Below are positions 12,503-25,600 of a stretch of DNA of 64,000 nucleotides, piece after piece. Each line of letters begins with the position of its first letter. Position 1 is the first letter of the stretch. Where the stretch lies: assembly GCF_004027225.2 (NCBI RefSeq), contig NC_044282.2, positions 53,142,593 to 53,206,592 on the forward strand, given 5' to 3'. A program made the position numbers and the translations under genes. The DNA is from Strigops habroptila. Taxonomy: Eukaryota; Chordata; Aves; Psittaciformes; Psittacidae. Below the pieces are notes generated by a model. That model was not told the DNA's origin. It saw nothing but the letters and a program-made list of their open reading frames with translations, and searched no databases.

Positions 12503-12562
12503 GTCTAAAGCCATTATCCTTTGTCTTATCACTACATGCTCTTACAAAAAGAGCAGTTCTGG
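12503..12562 (-). repeat. CR1 LINE fragment, minus orientation
   Basis: 'ccattatcctttgtcttatc' followed by 'actacatgctctta' is a piece of the CR1 3' region in the reverse sense. It abuts the plus-strand CR1 fragment to its left, forming a head-to-head junction. Confidence 0.6.
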
Positions 12563-15500
12563 ACTTAATACTATACTACTGTTCTGAAATGTGGGCATTC
12601 TGACTAGTCGTTCAGTTACCCAGTCATTGCTCCTGTAGACATGATCAGCTTTTCCAAAGAAGGTGTTCTGTAAGGAGTTTAAATGAAATTCATGAACTTG
12701 TCCCAACAAAGAAGTATTTCTCCTGAAGTGCTTTGCTAAGTCTAGGCTGGAATGGCTGAGAAGGTGTCAGCTGAAGACTTGTTTCACCAGCAAGACGGCT
12801 TTTGTCCCAGAGTCATTCACCCCCTCATAATTGGCAGAGATATAAACAAGCTTCATAAACATACCTCAGAGTCACAACCACCACAGACAGTCATTGTAAC
12901 ACAACAAGAGTAACTAATGGCATCACTTCATGTGCATGAATGTGAATAGCTTGGGAGAGGCAAAGCCAGAGATAACGCCAGCTGTTTTTTAGCTTCACAT
13001 TCACTTCATTCACAACAGAGTGGCTATCAATGCTTATCTTAAGAAAAAAGCTTGCTTGTCTCGAAGTATATTTTTCTTTCCAAAAGAAAGTGGAGAATTA
13101 AGTTCCAGGAACTCTTCGGGCTGAACACAGACCGTGGCTCTTAGAACGAAGATTCTGTATTATACTCCGTACAAAGAATGAAACCTCAAAGATGAGCATC
13201 AAATTGATTCTCACTCATTTCATATATTAAGCAGTAATGAGTAAACACTCTAATTTATAAAATGGGGAAAAAAGTTCAAAGAAACATCCCAGGCAATGGT
13301 GGAAGCAATCACAGGAGTTCTGAATAAGAGGCAGTATTTTTTTGTGCACTTAGAATAAGATAATTCAGTCATATCAGAAGAAGGAAGAGTGGGAAGAATG
13401 CGGGTTGTTGGTTTGTTTTGGTTTTTTTTTCCTTCTCCTATGGAAAAACATTCCAAGAATCCTAAAAGCATATCCATAAGTTCTAATTTGGTTGCATAAA
13501 GTTTCACCAACTTAACTTGCATGAACTAGAAATTCTCTGTATCTTCAAAAATGTGAACCAATAGTGCAGAGGGTAAACTAGAAGAAAGATCTGCAACAGT
13601 ACTTTGGCTTGTATGATTTATCTTATATTCACCAACACCCTTCTACCTATTGCTGTATGAAATGCTGATCCTGCCAACTGCAGTAGGTTCTTCTGGCAGG
13701 GCTCTGAACAAACAGGCCAACACCAAGTGGACTTTGCTTAGGGTAACATTGGATATCTGTGGGCATCTCTGCTCTTGTGGTGTAATCACTAGACTATATA
13801 TTTTTCTTCTATTTTAACCATACCTCAATCTCCTGTTCTCACACAGTGTCAGGAGGCTGACCACAAGCAACAAGGTATGTCTACATGACTGGACACATCG
13901 TCTGAATACCAAAACACAGCACAGCCATATTAGCTCAGAGCTAGTTAGGAGCCCCATTCTGACTCACCCTTACAGCATGCAGACATACCCACTGGCCCCT
14001 TTTCCATGTAGAAAACCCAATCTTGATTCTGTGCCAAACATGCCTTCAGAGCAACAAGCGTTGCAATGCAGTGAATATATAATGCCAGAGATGTATTCAG
14101 GAAGGGAAATCCGAGCTTGCTTCCTGAGCGTAAACAAAATGGTTGAGCACTGTAATACTGAAAAGTAGGTGTTGATGGTATGCATCTATTGAATAAAGTA
14201 TTACATAAATAGCAACAGTGTATTCATACATATGTGGGCTTACCTTTAAATGTGTCTGTGGGTTTTACAGAGTTCTAAAGTACCTCTTCAGTTTCCAGTC
14301 CATCCCTCTTCCTAGGCAGCTAGTCAAACGCAGAACAAAACAACAAATTCATTGAGCCGAAATAATGTGGGGTTTAATATTGCAAAATTCAGGTTCTTCT
14401 TCTGAGTCAGCTCTCACTCTCTTGCACTGCAGTACCCCTGCGTTCAGCTAATCTCCTATCAGGGCCCAACAGCCGTTTGTGCATCTGCACCCCCCCGTGC
14501 TGGGGTGGGGGCCCAGGAGTGAGCCTGCATCTGGAGCAGAAAATGGAAAAGGCAGGGTGCAAAGGAAGAGCAGCACTTTGGTTTTCTGCAGGAGCTGCTG
14601 GGGGAGGAACCCACCACCCACCCAACTACACCTTTGCTGTTCCTGTAACACTGGGAGCAAACAGCTTTGCAAGAGGGAAACAGAGATTAGCTGCTCAGAT
14701 AGGAATAATCAATTCCCATTCCCCTGGCACAGGAAAAGTAGGCACCAAACCACACCTCACAGCCTGTGACTTGCATTGCCTACTGCCTTGAGCTGGCTGC
14801 AGGCGGAAATCCAGTTCAGCTGGAAAACTTCTTCTTCCCTTATAATACATCCTGTTAGTGGACTGCAAAACAGGACGTTTATATGTGTAAATAAGAGTTC
14901 TTTTCCACTCATTTTGGCTATGGGCTAAGAATTAGAAGAGAGCATGTGTAGACTCATCCAATTTGCATTCAAGAGAACAATACTACTTCAGAGTGATTCT
15001 TGAACATCCTCATTATGTCATGAATTCATCACCTGACTCTATCACTGACAAGGGCAACTAGGAAGCTATTATCTGGGACCAAAAGAATCCTCCAAAGTTT
15101 TAAGCGCATTTCTTTTCTTCATACAGTCTCAAATGAAATTTTACCAAATGGACTTAAAACCCGGTCCCCATCTCCCACACATACTTCCCGTGGAAGGCCA
15201 AGACAAAATGTGTAATCCCTTTCATCCTTCCTTTTATTCATATCTATTTATAACTTTAACCAAAGCATACAGGTGGGAGTAATTACTATCTCAACACATC
15301 TCCATCTTCCCGAGATCGTTACTTTTTTCCATTGATAAAATTGTACAAGATGAAACATTAACTGCAAAATACAGGGTTTTTACATCATAAAACACCAGCC
15401 AGAAATATAAAAGAGCATCATAACCTATGTGACTTTTCCAGGCAAACATATTTTTTTTTTTTTCCTTGATATTTGGCAGAGTCAAAGTGAGGTTATAATT

Positions 15501-18500
15501 AAGCAGAATGTTAAAATTAATCCCTTGTCCCAGATTTTTCAGAAGCTAGGCAGTAACAGGCACAGAGACGGGTTGGGCCCCCTTGTCCCTGACTAAGCTT
15601 ATCCCAGGAGGTAACTTCACAGTGCTCTAAGTATGGCCCAGAGCCCATTGTACAGCCTATACCTCCTCCACAAAGTGTTTTGGGCACGTAGGGGCAATGC
15701 CTGACCTCACGCTGGCCCTGACTGCGCTCTGCAGCATATCGCACCTCAGTGTTGGGGAAGAGCAGTGGCAGAGGGATCTCCCCACATGTGCTGACAGCAG
15801 TCAGTGCCATGCAGGGTTAAGCCTAACCCAGCCCCACCCTGCGCTTGGTGCTGGGACCCAGGGAAAGCAAACAGGCAGCAGCAGCCCACAAAGCTGTCAT
15901 GAGCTGCTGCAAGCACTGTCACCCCATTTTTCTTCCTGGCTATTGTACTCTGAGTGCTTTTCCTAGTCCCTTAGTAGTAGAGCAGGTCCTCTGCTCTGCT
16001 ACGCTACCAAAGCTGGATACTCCCTTTTGTGATTAAGATGGGGGAAACAGGCAACAGCCCTTTGGTCTTTTGGATTATAGGGAGGAAGATGCTGTTGTGG
16101 CAGCCATAGGGCAGGCCGGGGAGGGGAGCTATCTTCTGTAGGCCTGAAAGTCCTTAAATGTCACTTCTGGTCCAGGGTTTCTTTAAAAATAGGTATAAGT
16201 TTTGGTGAAATCTTTAAGGCACTGAGTTTAGTACCTTCAGTTACTATGTCCCCTTTTCACTTAAGAAAAACTGGAATGATTTGGGCAAGTATTATGAGAT
16301 TTTTGACAAGAATCATACAGAGGACACTATTTTATTATAGAATGATACCTAACACATTAAAAGTAAAGTTACAGGTTAAGCTCTAAGCATGTGTTGTAAA
16401 AGTTTGTTTTAAAAATAATAAAAACATTTAGTGTTAGCAGAAGTATTACTCTACATCTCATAAATGTAGGAATGCATTTCACTGATTAAACAATTTTGGA
16501 GTTGAAAATATTGCCATATTTTAATTCTATGTTTAATCTTCCTTGATAGAAAGCTTTAATGAAAACGTTTTTTATGTTCTGGTATTTAAAATGATAGCAT
16601 TTATTTAATAATAAGTCTTCAAACCAGACTTTATCTAGGACAAGGTAATCTAATCTTGAATTAAATTTAGTAAATAAATGAAAAATTAATTTCAAAATTT
16701 AAAAGTAGTTCTTAAGAGTACAAACAAATGCAGATAAATTGCTGAGGCTAATTTAAAGTACTGCTAGGAAAAGAAAAATAAAACAGGACAGGTTTGGTAT
16801 GCTGTTTATATATACATATATACACTGGGTATATAGATAGCTATAAAATCAGGAAATACGGATGTAAAGAGGAATGAAGGAAGAAATTTGTATAATATTC
16901 CTTCAGTAGGTGAAAGAAAATGTAGCAATGGCACTTGATAGAGAAACTGCCTGCAGTGCCAAAATGTGGAATCCTGGAGCCAGCATCAGTCTAAGCCTGT
17001 TGTTTTGTTATTTTCCTTTTTTTTTCTTCTATGAAGTTACTGGTCCAGCAGCCTGGGGAATGGACCCTTACACAGATACTCGCGTGGGTTGCTCTCAGTG
17101 GGTCGCTTAGGATCTTCTCTGGTTACACTGGTTTCCAATGTTCGCAGAGCCTAGTAGGGAAAATGCAGCCCTTGGTTTCAGCAAAACTTGTTTAGCTTCA
17201 GGACACTATTCTAATCATATCAGAAGCAGCATTGTCTTTTCTAATTTTATTGTAAACATTTCTAATAATTATTTTATATTTCTAATCAAAATAAAATGTT
17301 TGTAAATGAACTTTAAGTCACAACTCTTGACCTTGCAAGCAGCAGTGGGGTCAGTACTCATGAAAGTTGTAATTATTTTATTTTCAGCTGTGGTTCTTAC
17401 GTCGTGGTGTTCCATCGCTATTTTCTGTAACAGTTATTTAAGCGTACAGCCATGCAGCATGTAAGAGTGGGGCTGTTACTGCCCTGTGCCCAGCTCAACA
17501 GAACAGCCCAGAGAACATGCAGTAGCTTCCTCCTGAATACAGTAAAATAACGACACAAAATATCTAGTATCTGATTTGCAACATGTGGGATACCAAGCAC
17601 ATTTGCATGCAGAATATCTGTAAAACAAAAGCAAATATTTCAAAGTTTAATAGTTGCAGAACCAGACTATGCTGAGCCCTTACAGAGCAAGTAAAGGTGC
17701 CTTGAGCTCACCTTTCCACGGCCCCGCTGCAGGCTGTCTGCAGACCCAGACAGGAAGCTCTAACTCAGCTTAAGGTAAATTCTTGTTTTTCAGATTCCCT
17801 TTTAAATCCCCTGGGCTCAGATCTGCTATTGCAACAGGACAGGGAAAGGCAGTTGCTGTCCAAACTTAAACAAGCTCTGTTTTAGTGGTGGTTCTTGCTG
17901 TGAAGCCTAGGGCTGTCATGCATCCTCAGAAATGCCTTTTCTTACACACATCCTATTTCTAGTAGCCCAAGCTGAGTTTTTTGCTAGTTGCAGCATACAC
18001 TGTCATTTTTACAATCCCAGCCAGAGCTTCCCTGCTGCAAGACATGCTGGGGCCCTCGTCCCTTGGGACACCCGAGCGCTGCTGGCCCCTGGGAGCACAG
18101 GGGCTGATGGCATCACAAATGGAGCTGCTGGCTCCAGGTTACCTCCAGCAGGGTGGAGGCCCAAAGCTGTTCTGTTTCGGGGCTCAGGTGTGAGAAGAGC
18201 CAGGATGCACTGGGGAGATAGAGGCTAGGGTCAAACAGTGTAGAGCACCTCTTCCACAGGCAGGTAGCTCTAAATGAGTCTTCTTTCCTTCTGTTTTCAC
18301 ACAGGGCACCTTGGGAGTGCTTTCTCTCTACCTCAATTTTTCTTCTGGGCTCAAGACCTATTTCAGAGCTCCACTAGGTTTTATTTATTTCCTTCCTTTT
18401 CAAGCAGGCATGTCTACTTATACCGCAAGTGTGAGCACCAAGATCTGCCTGCAATTGGAGTTCAAAGCCTGCATTTTGGAGGGGAGGATATTCAACTTGG

Positions 18501-21500
18501 ATTTGTGGGTTTCCATGTTCTCAAGTAGAGCAGGCCATCAAACTCACATCTTATACCCTGAATGAGTTCTCTAACCTTTAGTACGTCTCATACAACTTGG
18601 TGTTTGTTTTATTCATTTTTTTTAAATGTAAAAAAATAAAATCTTGATCCCTGCATAATTTCGTAAGTGTGATATTGGTGTCTATCTCCAAAGAAAGTTA
18701 TGGGCAATGGCTTTGGCCACTCCATCCTCAGATTGTGGGTTATTTTTAGTCCCCATTCTGAGATTTGTAACTCTTTCCCAAGTGTGGAACAGGGAAGCCA
18801 AGCCCATAACTGTGTTCCAAATACAACTCCTGGGACCTAAAATTAAATATTGCAAAATATTTGCCCACATGTTTTGTCTAGTGCTTACCACTGACATTGG
18901 CCTTTACCTTAAATTAGCTTTCTCTAGTCCTTGTAGCTATTGCTGAGGTAAAAATAGCCCCAAGGACATTGAGGAGAATTTTCATTCATGACTCAAGAAT
19001 ACTCTGTGTTACCCTAATATTGAAGAACTAATACTTATTGTAGGGTTTCTTTTTAATCAGCAATGCAAAATATCAAAACCAAATGTAGACTGAGCCATGT
19101 TTCATAGGACAAAGCTGCCTTATTGTTTAGAGACCAGTAGATGGCAACCACCCATTGCAATGTCAAAGGGAAATGAAAAGTGCGTCGTTTAGGTAGTGGA
19201 TTTATTGTGACAGCTTGAGCAACAAAGCTCTGCTACTCCACGTACGGAGAAAGAGGTACTTTTATTTTTATTCCTCCTTATACACATCCTTTGAAGGGGA
19301 GCAGTGAGGTGCCCTTCTACATAGCCAGTTTTGACAAATGACAATTGTCACAATGCATTTGACTAAAATATCTTATTGCTGCTCCTTACTGCTAGTATCA
19401 GTCAAAAAAAGAACAAGTCAGTGGGAAAAAAAAGATCCAAAGCAATCAGACTGTCTTAGCTTCCACAGGAATAGCCTCAAGTTCTTACAATGATAAATTA
19501 GATTCGTTATTACTTTAGATAGAAGCAGTTAGAACTGAGTAACAATGATCCTGGGATTTGAAATAGACTTCCCTTTAGGAAATGACTGAGGCTGTTGATG
19601 TATCAGTTAATTAATCCTGGTTATGTGAGTGGTCTTACAGAAATTCTTTTGACGTGACCAAGTTTGAAGACATTCTGATTCTTTCTACATTAGATTAAAA
19701 GTTCTTCATTTCTAGGAGCAAGAACTGTAAAGGTTTGAAAACATCCTCTCAGGCCCTCCAAGAACCTTGCATTTCCACTTCAGAAAAGAAGCTTCTTCAT
19801 TAAAACAGGAAAACAGTGATGGAAACATATCTGCAAGCTTACTAGAATGATACTTAACTACCTATAGTCATATCGAGTTTTCCTTTCGCATTGGTTTCAC
19901 CATATTTTGTGAATATGTTTTTAGTTAGGATTGGTAAACATAATACATGGGCAGATGGACACAGTAGAGTGTCTGTAGTACAGAAAAAAGCAGACCTTTA
20001 GACCTCTGAGGGATTCCAGCATGGCCTAACACTGTGATTAGCATTTTTTTAAAAGTACACTACAAATAGCTAAACCAGCTAACAAGAAGAGCACTGTCAC
20101 ATAGTAGAAGTAAAACAAAATACTCTGCATTACTGGGATGCCTCCCTTCAAGTCCTCAAGCACTTTGCAAACCATTAACTTGAAATGTGTTAACTCACAC
20201 CCTTGCAGTACAAGGTGTGTATGTTTAGTATCAGGACTCACATCTTGGCTAGGAAGACTTCAGAAAGTACTGGATACAGATGAAGTAAACTTTCACTTCT
20301 GTTAAAGCTACAGCTTGGTCAGCTGTAAATTTTTATTAGTGACTTTGGTATTAGGAGAAATCCAGCTGTGATCCATTTCCTAGTGAATACAAGTGAGTTG
20401 GCATTAGGAATAGCTTCTAATATCCCTCACAACTCCTCCCCCCAAACTTTTCTCATTTCCTTCATCTATTAATAGGATTTATACTGTAAAAACCCCCTAC
20501 TCTTCAGTGAGATTTGAGTTCTTTTTTGCTTCTTTGAAGAAATTAAAAGCCTCCAGCCTGATGCTAAAATTTGTGCAACTTTATTTGCTATGGCATGAGA
20601 AATTATGTGACTTGTGTATGTTGTTTTTCTTATGGGCCTGGGAGTTTTGCTAAGAGTCCAAGGGTTATTTTGGACAATTCTTGCAGAAAACTGCAAAGTT
20701 AGCAAGATTATTTCTTTAATTATTATTTTAAATCAAGGAAAGAGAAATCTAAACGATTTAGAAGAGAAGGAATTTTTAGACAAACAATAAAAATACTTGT
20801 CTGTTTATATTCATGCTTTTTTTAGCTCAGATGGTTGAGGAGGACAGATAGTTTTAAAGAGTCAAGGTCTGCTGTTTCCATGAAGGGCTGAGGAAGGTCT
20901 CACTCTCATTTTCTGGTACTTATCACAACAGAAGTCTGCAAGAGACCACCAAGCCAGTAACTCTCCTTCTTTACAGTTTCAGTCAGTGAAGTTTAGTTTA
21001 AGTTCAGAGGAATCCATATGAAAATTCCCTTCTGCTCAATTAATATCACATATGACATCTCACAAAATAAACCCTCATGCACTGTAACAGTATTCAGATT
21101 TATAACAGAACCTGCCCCAAAGTCTGAAATTTTACCTGTTAGATATCTAAGTAGGGGTCAGTGGCATTTCTAAAAGCTTGTGCTACGTTTCTCTTGGGTA
21201 TGCACTGAAATGTGTATATGATGAACAGTGACAAAGTCCTCTGAAGATCGTGGTCTGGTCAGAATGTGCATACCTCATGTACATTGGCAAAAAGGGCCCA
21301 TAAAATTTAATTATAGCCTTTTCACTGTACTGCACTTTCTAAAATTTGCAAAAGCCAGAATTGCCCCCTAGTATTGTGCAGAAGAACAGTCTCTGGACTG
21401 TTTTTAGCAGAATATTCTGTGTCTTTGATTAAGACACTGGAAATGTTCCTTAATGAGAAAAGCTATGTCATGTTGGGTGACAGGCTTGTTTGTTTTATCA

Positions 21501-21946
21501 CTTCATAGTGGGGAATGAATATATGATTGAGCACTAAAGCAAGTGCTTAAGCACTGACTTGTAATCAAAGCATAAAGTACAGGTTTGCATGTGGATTTTG
21601 CTTACCTGATCCTTATTTCAGATGCCATTTGAAGCATAATTTAAAGCAGAGATGATCAGGGGCACAGTCCAGTAAGGTGGTGGTGTTAAATGCTATCCAT
21701 TACCATTGCTTGCAGGGAGATTCAAAGATAATCAGTCTTGGCAGGACCTGAACCATAATAAATTATTGAGATAAAGTGGGTAATGAAAGAATGCAAAATG
21801 TAGAAAGTAAGCTTGTATTTCATGACAGCGTTCAATGTGTCTTCTGTAATTATTAACTTAACCCTAAAAGCCTGAGACAGTCCTTATTCAAACGCCTCAG
21901 TCTTATTCCATATTATCTCCTAACAACATCTCCTAACATTTCCACA

Positions 21947-22690
21947 ATGAGGAAAAGGAAGACAACAGATTCACCTCATTCATCCACAGATGTGAGTGAA
22001 GGGAAGGAGAAATTAAGACTGAAGCAAGATGTTGGCCTGATTAGTGGGGTGTCATTAATTGCAGGCACCATGATAGGCTCAGGCATCTTTATGTCCCCTG
22101 AATGGGTACTACATCATATGGGGAGCCCTGCCAGCAGCCTGCTTATCTGGACAGCATGTGGTCTCCTGGCCATGTTTGGAGCCTTGTCGTATGCTGAGCT
22201 TGGAACCATAATTAAAGAGTCTGGAGGAGAATATATTTACATCTTGAGGATTTTTGGTTCTTTTCCTGCTTTCCTTTTCGCCTACACTTCTGTTATCCTG
22301 GTGAGACCAGCTAGTTTGGCAGCTGTCTCCCTGAGCTTTGCTGAATATGCCGTTGCACCGTTCTACCCAGGATGCTCATCTCCACAGATTGTCATCAAAT
22401 GTGCAGCTGCTGCCTGCATCCTGCTTTTAACTATCATCAACTGTCTCAACGTGAGGCTGGCGACGTCTATTATGAACGTTTTTACAGCTGCCAAGCTCTT
22501 GGCTTTGCTGGTGATCATGGTAGGTGGGCTGGTGCTGCTTGCCAGGGGACAAACTCAGAGTTTTCACAACGCTTTTCAGAACACGACTGCAGGTATCGGG
22601 GCAGTTGGAGTGGCGTTTTACCAGGGCCTTTGGTCCTATGATGGGTGGAACAACCTGAACTATGTAACCGAGGAACTGAAGAAGCCTGAG
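21947..22690 (+). CDS. SLC7A15: SLC7A15 coding exon 1 (residues 1-248, TM1-TM6)
   Basis: A single 744-nt exon runs from the ATG to the donor GAG/GTGAGT. It encodes the cytosolic N-terminus and about the first six helices, including the TM1 GSGIF motif, the putative heavy-chain Cys143 and the TM6 LWSYDGW motif. The reading frame continues into the intron to a stop at 22873, so intron retention would give a 308-residue truncated product. Confidence 0.92.
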
Positions 22691-25600
22691 GTGAGTGAGG
22701 GAGCTGGGCTTTACTTACTAATCCTGCTGCTAGTATGTTTGATTCTATCTATGATTGTGTTAGGAGGGGTAATCAAGGGAGGAAAGACTACTGAGCTTTC
22801 CTCTCGGTTTGTTCTGTCTTCTAGGGCAAGACGCCTATGGATGTGTCCAGAAAGGATAAAAATGAGTCTCTAGGCAAAATAACAGCCTACTTATAAGAAA
22901 GCACCAGCATACTCCATTGTCTTAAAAAAGCTATTAGGCAGTACTTGAATGCTTTGGGGATGAATTTTTGTCTTGGTGTTTAGAGGATCTCACTGTAGAC
23001 ACCTAGATTTATGCAGAAAAGCACTCACTGATATAATCCATAAAGGTTTCTTAACACCACATAAAAGACTTGACCCATAATGTCACTTATCTCTCCTCAC
23101 TGCATGGAGGGGGAACTTCAGAGCGAGCCAAGTCTCACTGGAGAGGGAATCGTAACTCACTGAATGACCCTCGTCTTTAACTGTCTACTTTTTGGCATTG
23201 TTCTGTCTGTGCTATAGGCACTGAAGTAGCTCACTTGCATCTCACATCAGCCCTCTCCATGCCATATCATCTCTTCGCACAGATCAGACACTGCAGCAGT
23301 GAACAACCCTTTATTTTGAAAGAGCTGTGAGTGCAGCATGTATAGAACGTGCTTTCTATCAGTGCAGCACACAAGATTTTACAGATTACATGAAAATACA
23401 CAGTTAAATATTAACCTAAATGGCAGCAAAGATCCTAGGGTCATGTGGCACTCTCTCCCACAGGACCTCGAGCACTGATACTCATACCCTTGTGGAGTGA
23501 AGGCAATGACATAAGGATTTACTATAGCTTGTCCTGTGGTGGGAATGCAAATTTGATATTTCAGGTTTTACTACTTCCTTTTTTCCAGTGTTTTTAGCTG
23601 CATAAGGTAGCGTTTGTTGATTTTATTGAGCCTCAAGATGATCTGTGGTGTTCCAAGGTAGCACCCTGTCACTAGAAAAAAGTTAAAATCCTTCCAAGAG
23701 CAAATCTCCTTTGTGCTGCCCTGCTTGGATTTAACCGGTAGAGGAGTTAAATGTGATGCAACACACACTGCTACATCGTATGTGTCAGTAGAATGTTCAT
23801 GAGAAGACACAGCACATCAGGAGATGTAACACACTTGTAACAAATAAATCAATATTAAAGTAATCAAGAAGTACCCAGGCAACGACATCTTGGGCAGCAA
23901 CGAACCAAAATATTTTTGAATAAAATTTGGGGTTTTTTTTGTTGTTTGGTTGGTTGGTTGGTTTGGTTTGCTTTTTAAAGGCTAATATAAACATACAACC
24001 TTGCTGTTTGCCTGCCATTTTTAGGAGACTGGCATAAAACCTGCTGAGTGAATCTGGATCTAAGTTTTGTTCTGTGAAGAAGCTTAGTGAGCAAAGGAGT
24101 TTGAATGAGGGACATGAGTGGTGGCAAAGACCAAACGAAAAAAAGTCCAGTGTAGGCGTAAATGTGCTGCACCTAACACTCTTGTCATCCCTCTTCCAGG
24201 TGACCCTTCCCAGAGCTGTGATGATTGCAATTCCTTTGGTTACGTGCCTGTATTTGCTGGTAAATGTGAGCTACTTAGCAGCCATGACTCCATCTGAACT
24301 GCTGTCTTCAGGAGCTGTGGCCGTCACTTGGGGGTGAGCTCTGCATGTGGCAACACAGCCAATGCAGTCCAGTGAAATATGGGTTCTCTCCTGAGTTTAG
24401 CTGTCATTCCCAGTGAAAACAGCAGAACTGCACTGGTCAGGCCAGGAAGAACTGTCAAACCATGCTACAAGGAAGCATGGTGCCAATCCCTGCTCTGTCA
24501 CCTTTATGGCAGCCTTTCCCCAGCAAAGGTCAGGGCTGACCATCCCTGTCTGGCCCATGGTCTCCAAGGTGCACTTAGGCTGCGAAGATGGGGTGCTCTG
24601 CAGCACACCCTTTACTCCCCATTCCCACTCATTCCCACTGTGAACCTGTGGCTCCCCTCCAGCTCATGTTTTCCCCCATGGAAAGTGGCCATAAGGAGGG
24701 GATGAAGTGCACACCAGGAGCATGTCCTCACAGACAGTGAGGATGCAGCAAGGGTGCATATCTGGACTTGGAAATTGGATGATGCCCCATGTTGTAGATA
24801 TTTCCAGAAAAGTGAGGAGGACAATGTGCTGCCCCACGAGTGCCAAGGCAGTGGGTTGGGAGTGAGACAGGAGCCAACTAGGTGAATCCTGTCTGCTCAG
24901 CACCTGGAAATTAGTGTAGACCAGAGTTTCTCCATCTGTGGGGAAATGGAAATCGTCACTGATCTCTACACCACCTTTGAGAAGAAGTGTTATACATGGG
25001 TTGTGCAGCCTTTGATAATTGTATCTTTAAGTTGACATGTACTTTTCCAGAGTTGTACAGAAATTATTTGTACCTTACATCAACCTGAAGCGTTTGGTGA
25101 TGTCAGACAGGCTTTGTGCAAGACAAGGATTTTAGCAAGAGACGAAAGGACCGTCATGAGAGATGTAGGCACTATTGACTTCTAACCAGCTGATCTCCCA
25201 CCAGAACATCCGGCCTTACTCTAAATATTTCCAAAGACACAGAGTCCATGACAGCCTTAAGCGAGTCGTCTGGCTGAAATGATGACACAGGGATTATGTT
25301 GCTGCTCATTCTCTTCCTAACAAGTCAGCAGCGGCTTTGCTCCTGTGTGCATTTCACAAGATGTCCGGTTTGAAGATCTGACTGAGCTCTTGCTAGATGT
25401 GTTCTTTAATAGCCTTTCATGTCATTGTAAGCAGGAGCTTTTAAAGGTCTAGCACTTTGTTTGAACAGGTTACAAAGCCTTGCTAAGCTGCAATGTCATG
25501 AACTTTCCCTGCACTTCCTTTCCAATCATTCCTGATTAACAAGTTGTTCGTGAGCTTCCTCCTTTGTAACACATCTCCTTTTCCTGCCTGATTAACCTTT

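Larger units (their letters stand above)
9650..21946. other. Intergenic region between PUM2 and SLC7A15
   Basis: About 12 kb separates the divergently transcribed PUM2 promoter and the SLC7A15 start codon. It holds the CR1 fragments at 11.7 and 12.4 kb and otherwise AT-rich unique sequence. I recognise no protein-coding exon or RNA gene. The SLC7A15 promoter and any 5'UTR exon should lie in the right part. No CpG island marks it, which suggests a tissue-restricted promoter. Confidence 0.6.

Noticed and set aside
22691-22873. Continuation of SLC7A15 exon 1 frame to a stop at 22873
   Set aside because: A GAG/GTGAGT donor at 22690 and perfect continuation of family homology in the next exon show that this is intron sequence.
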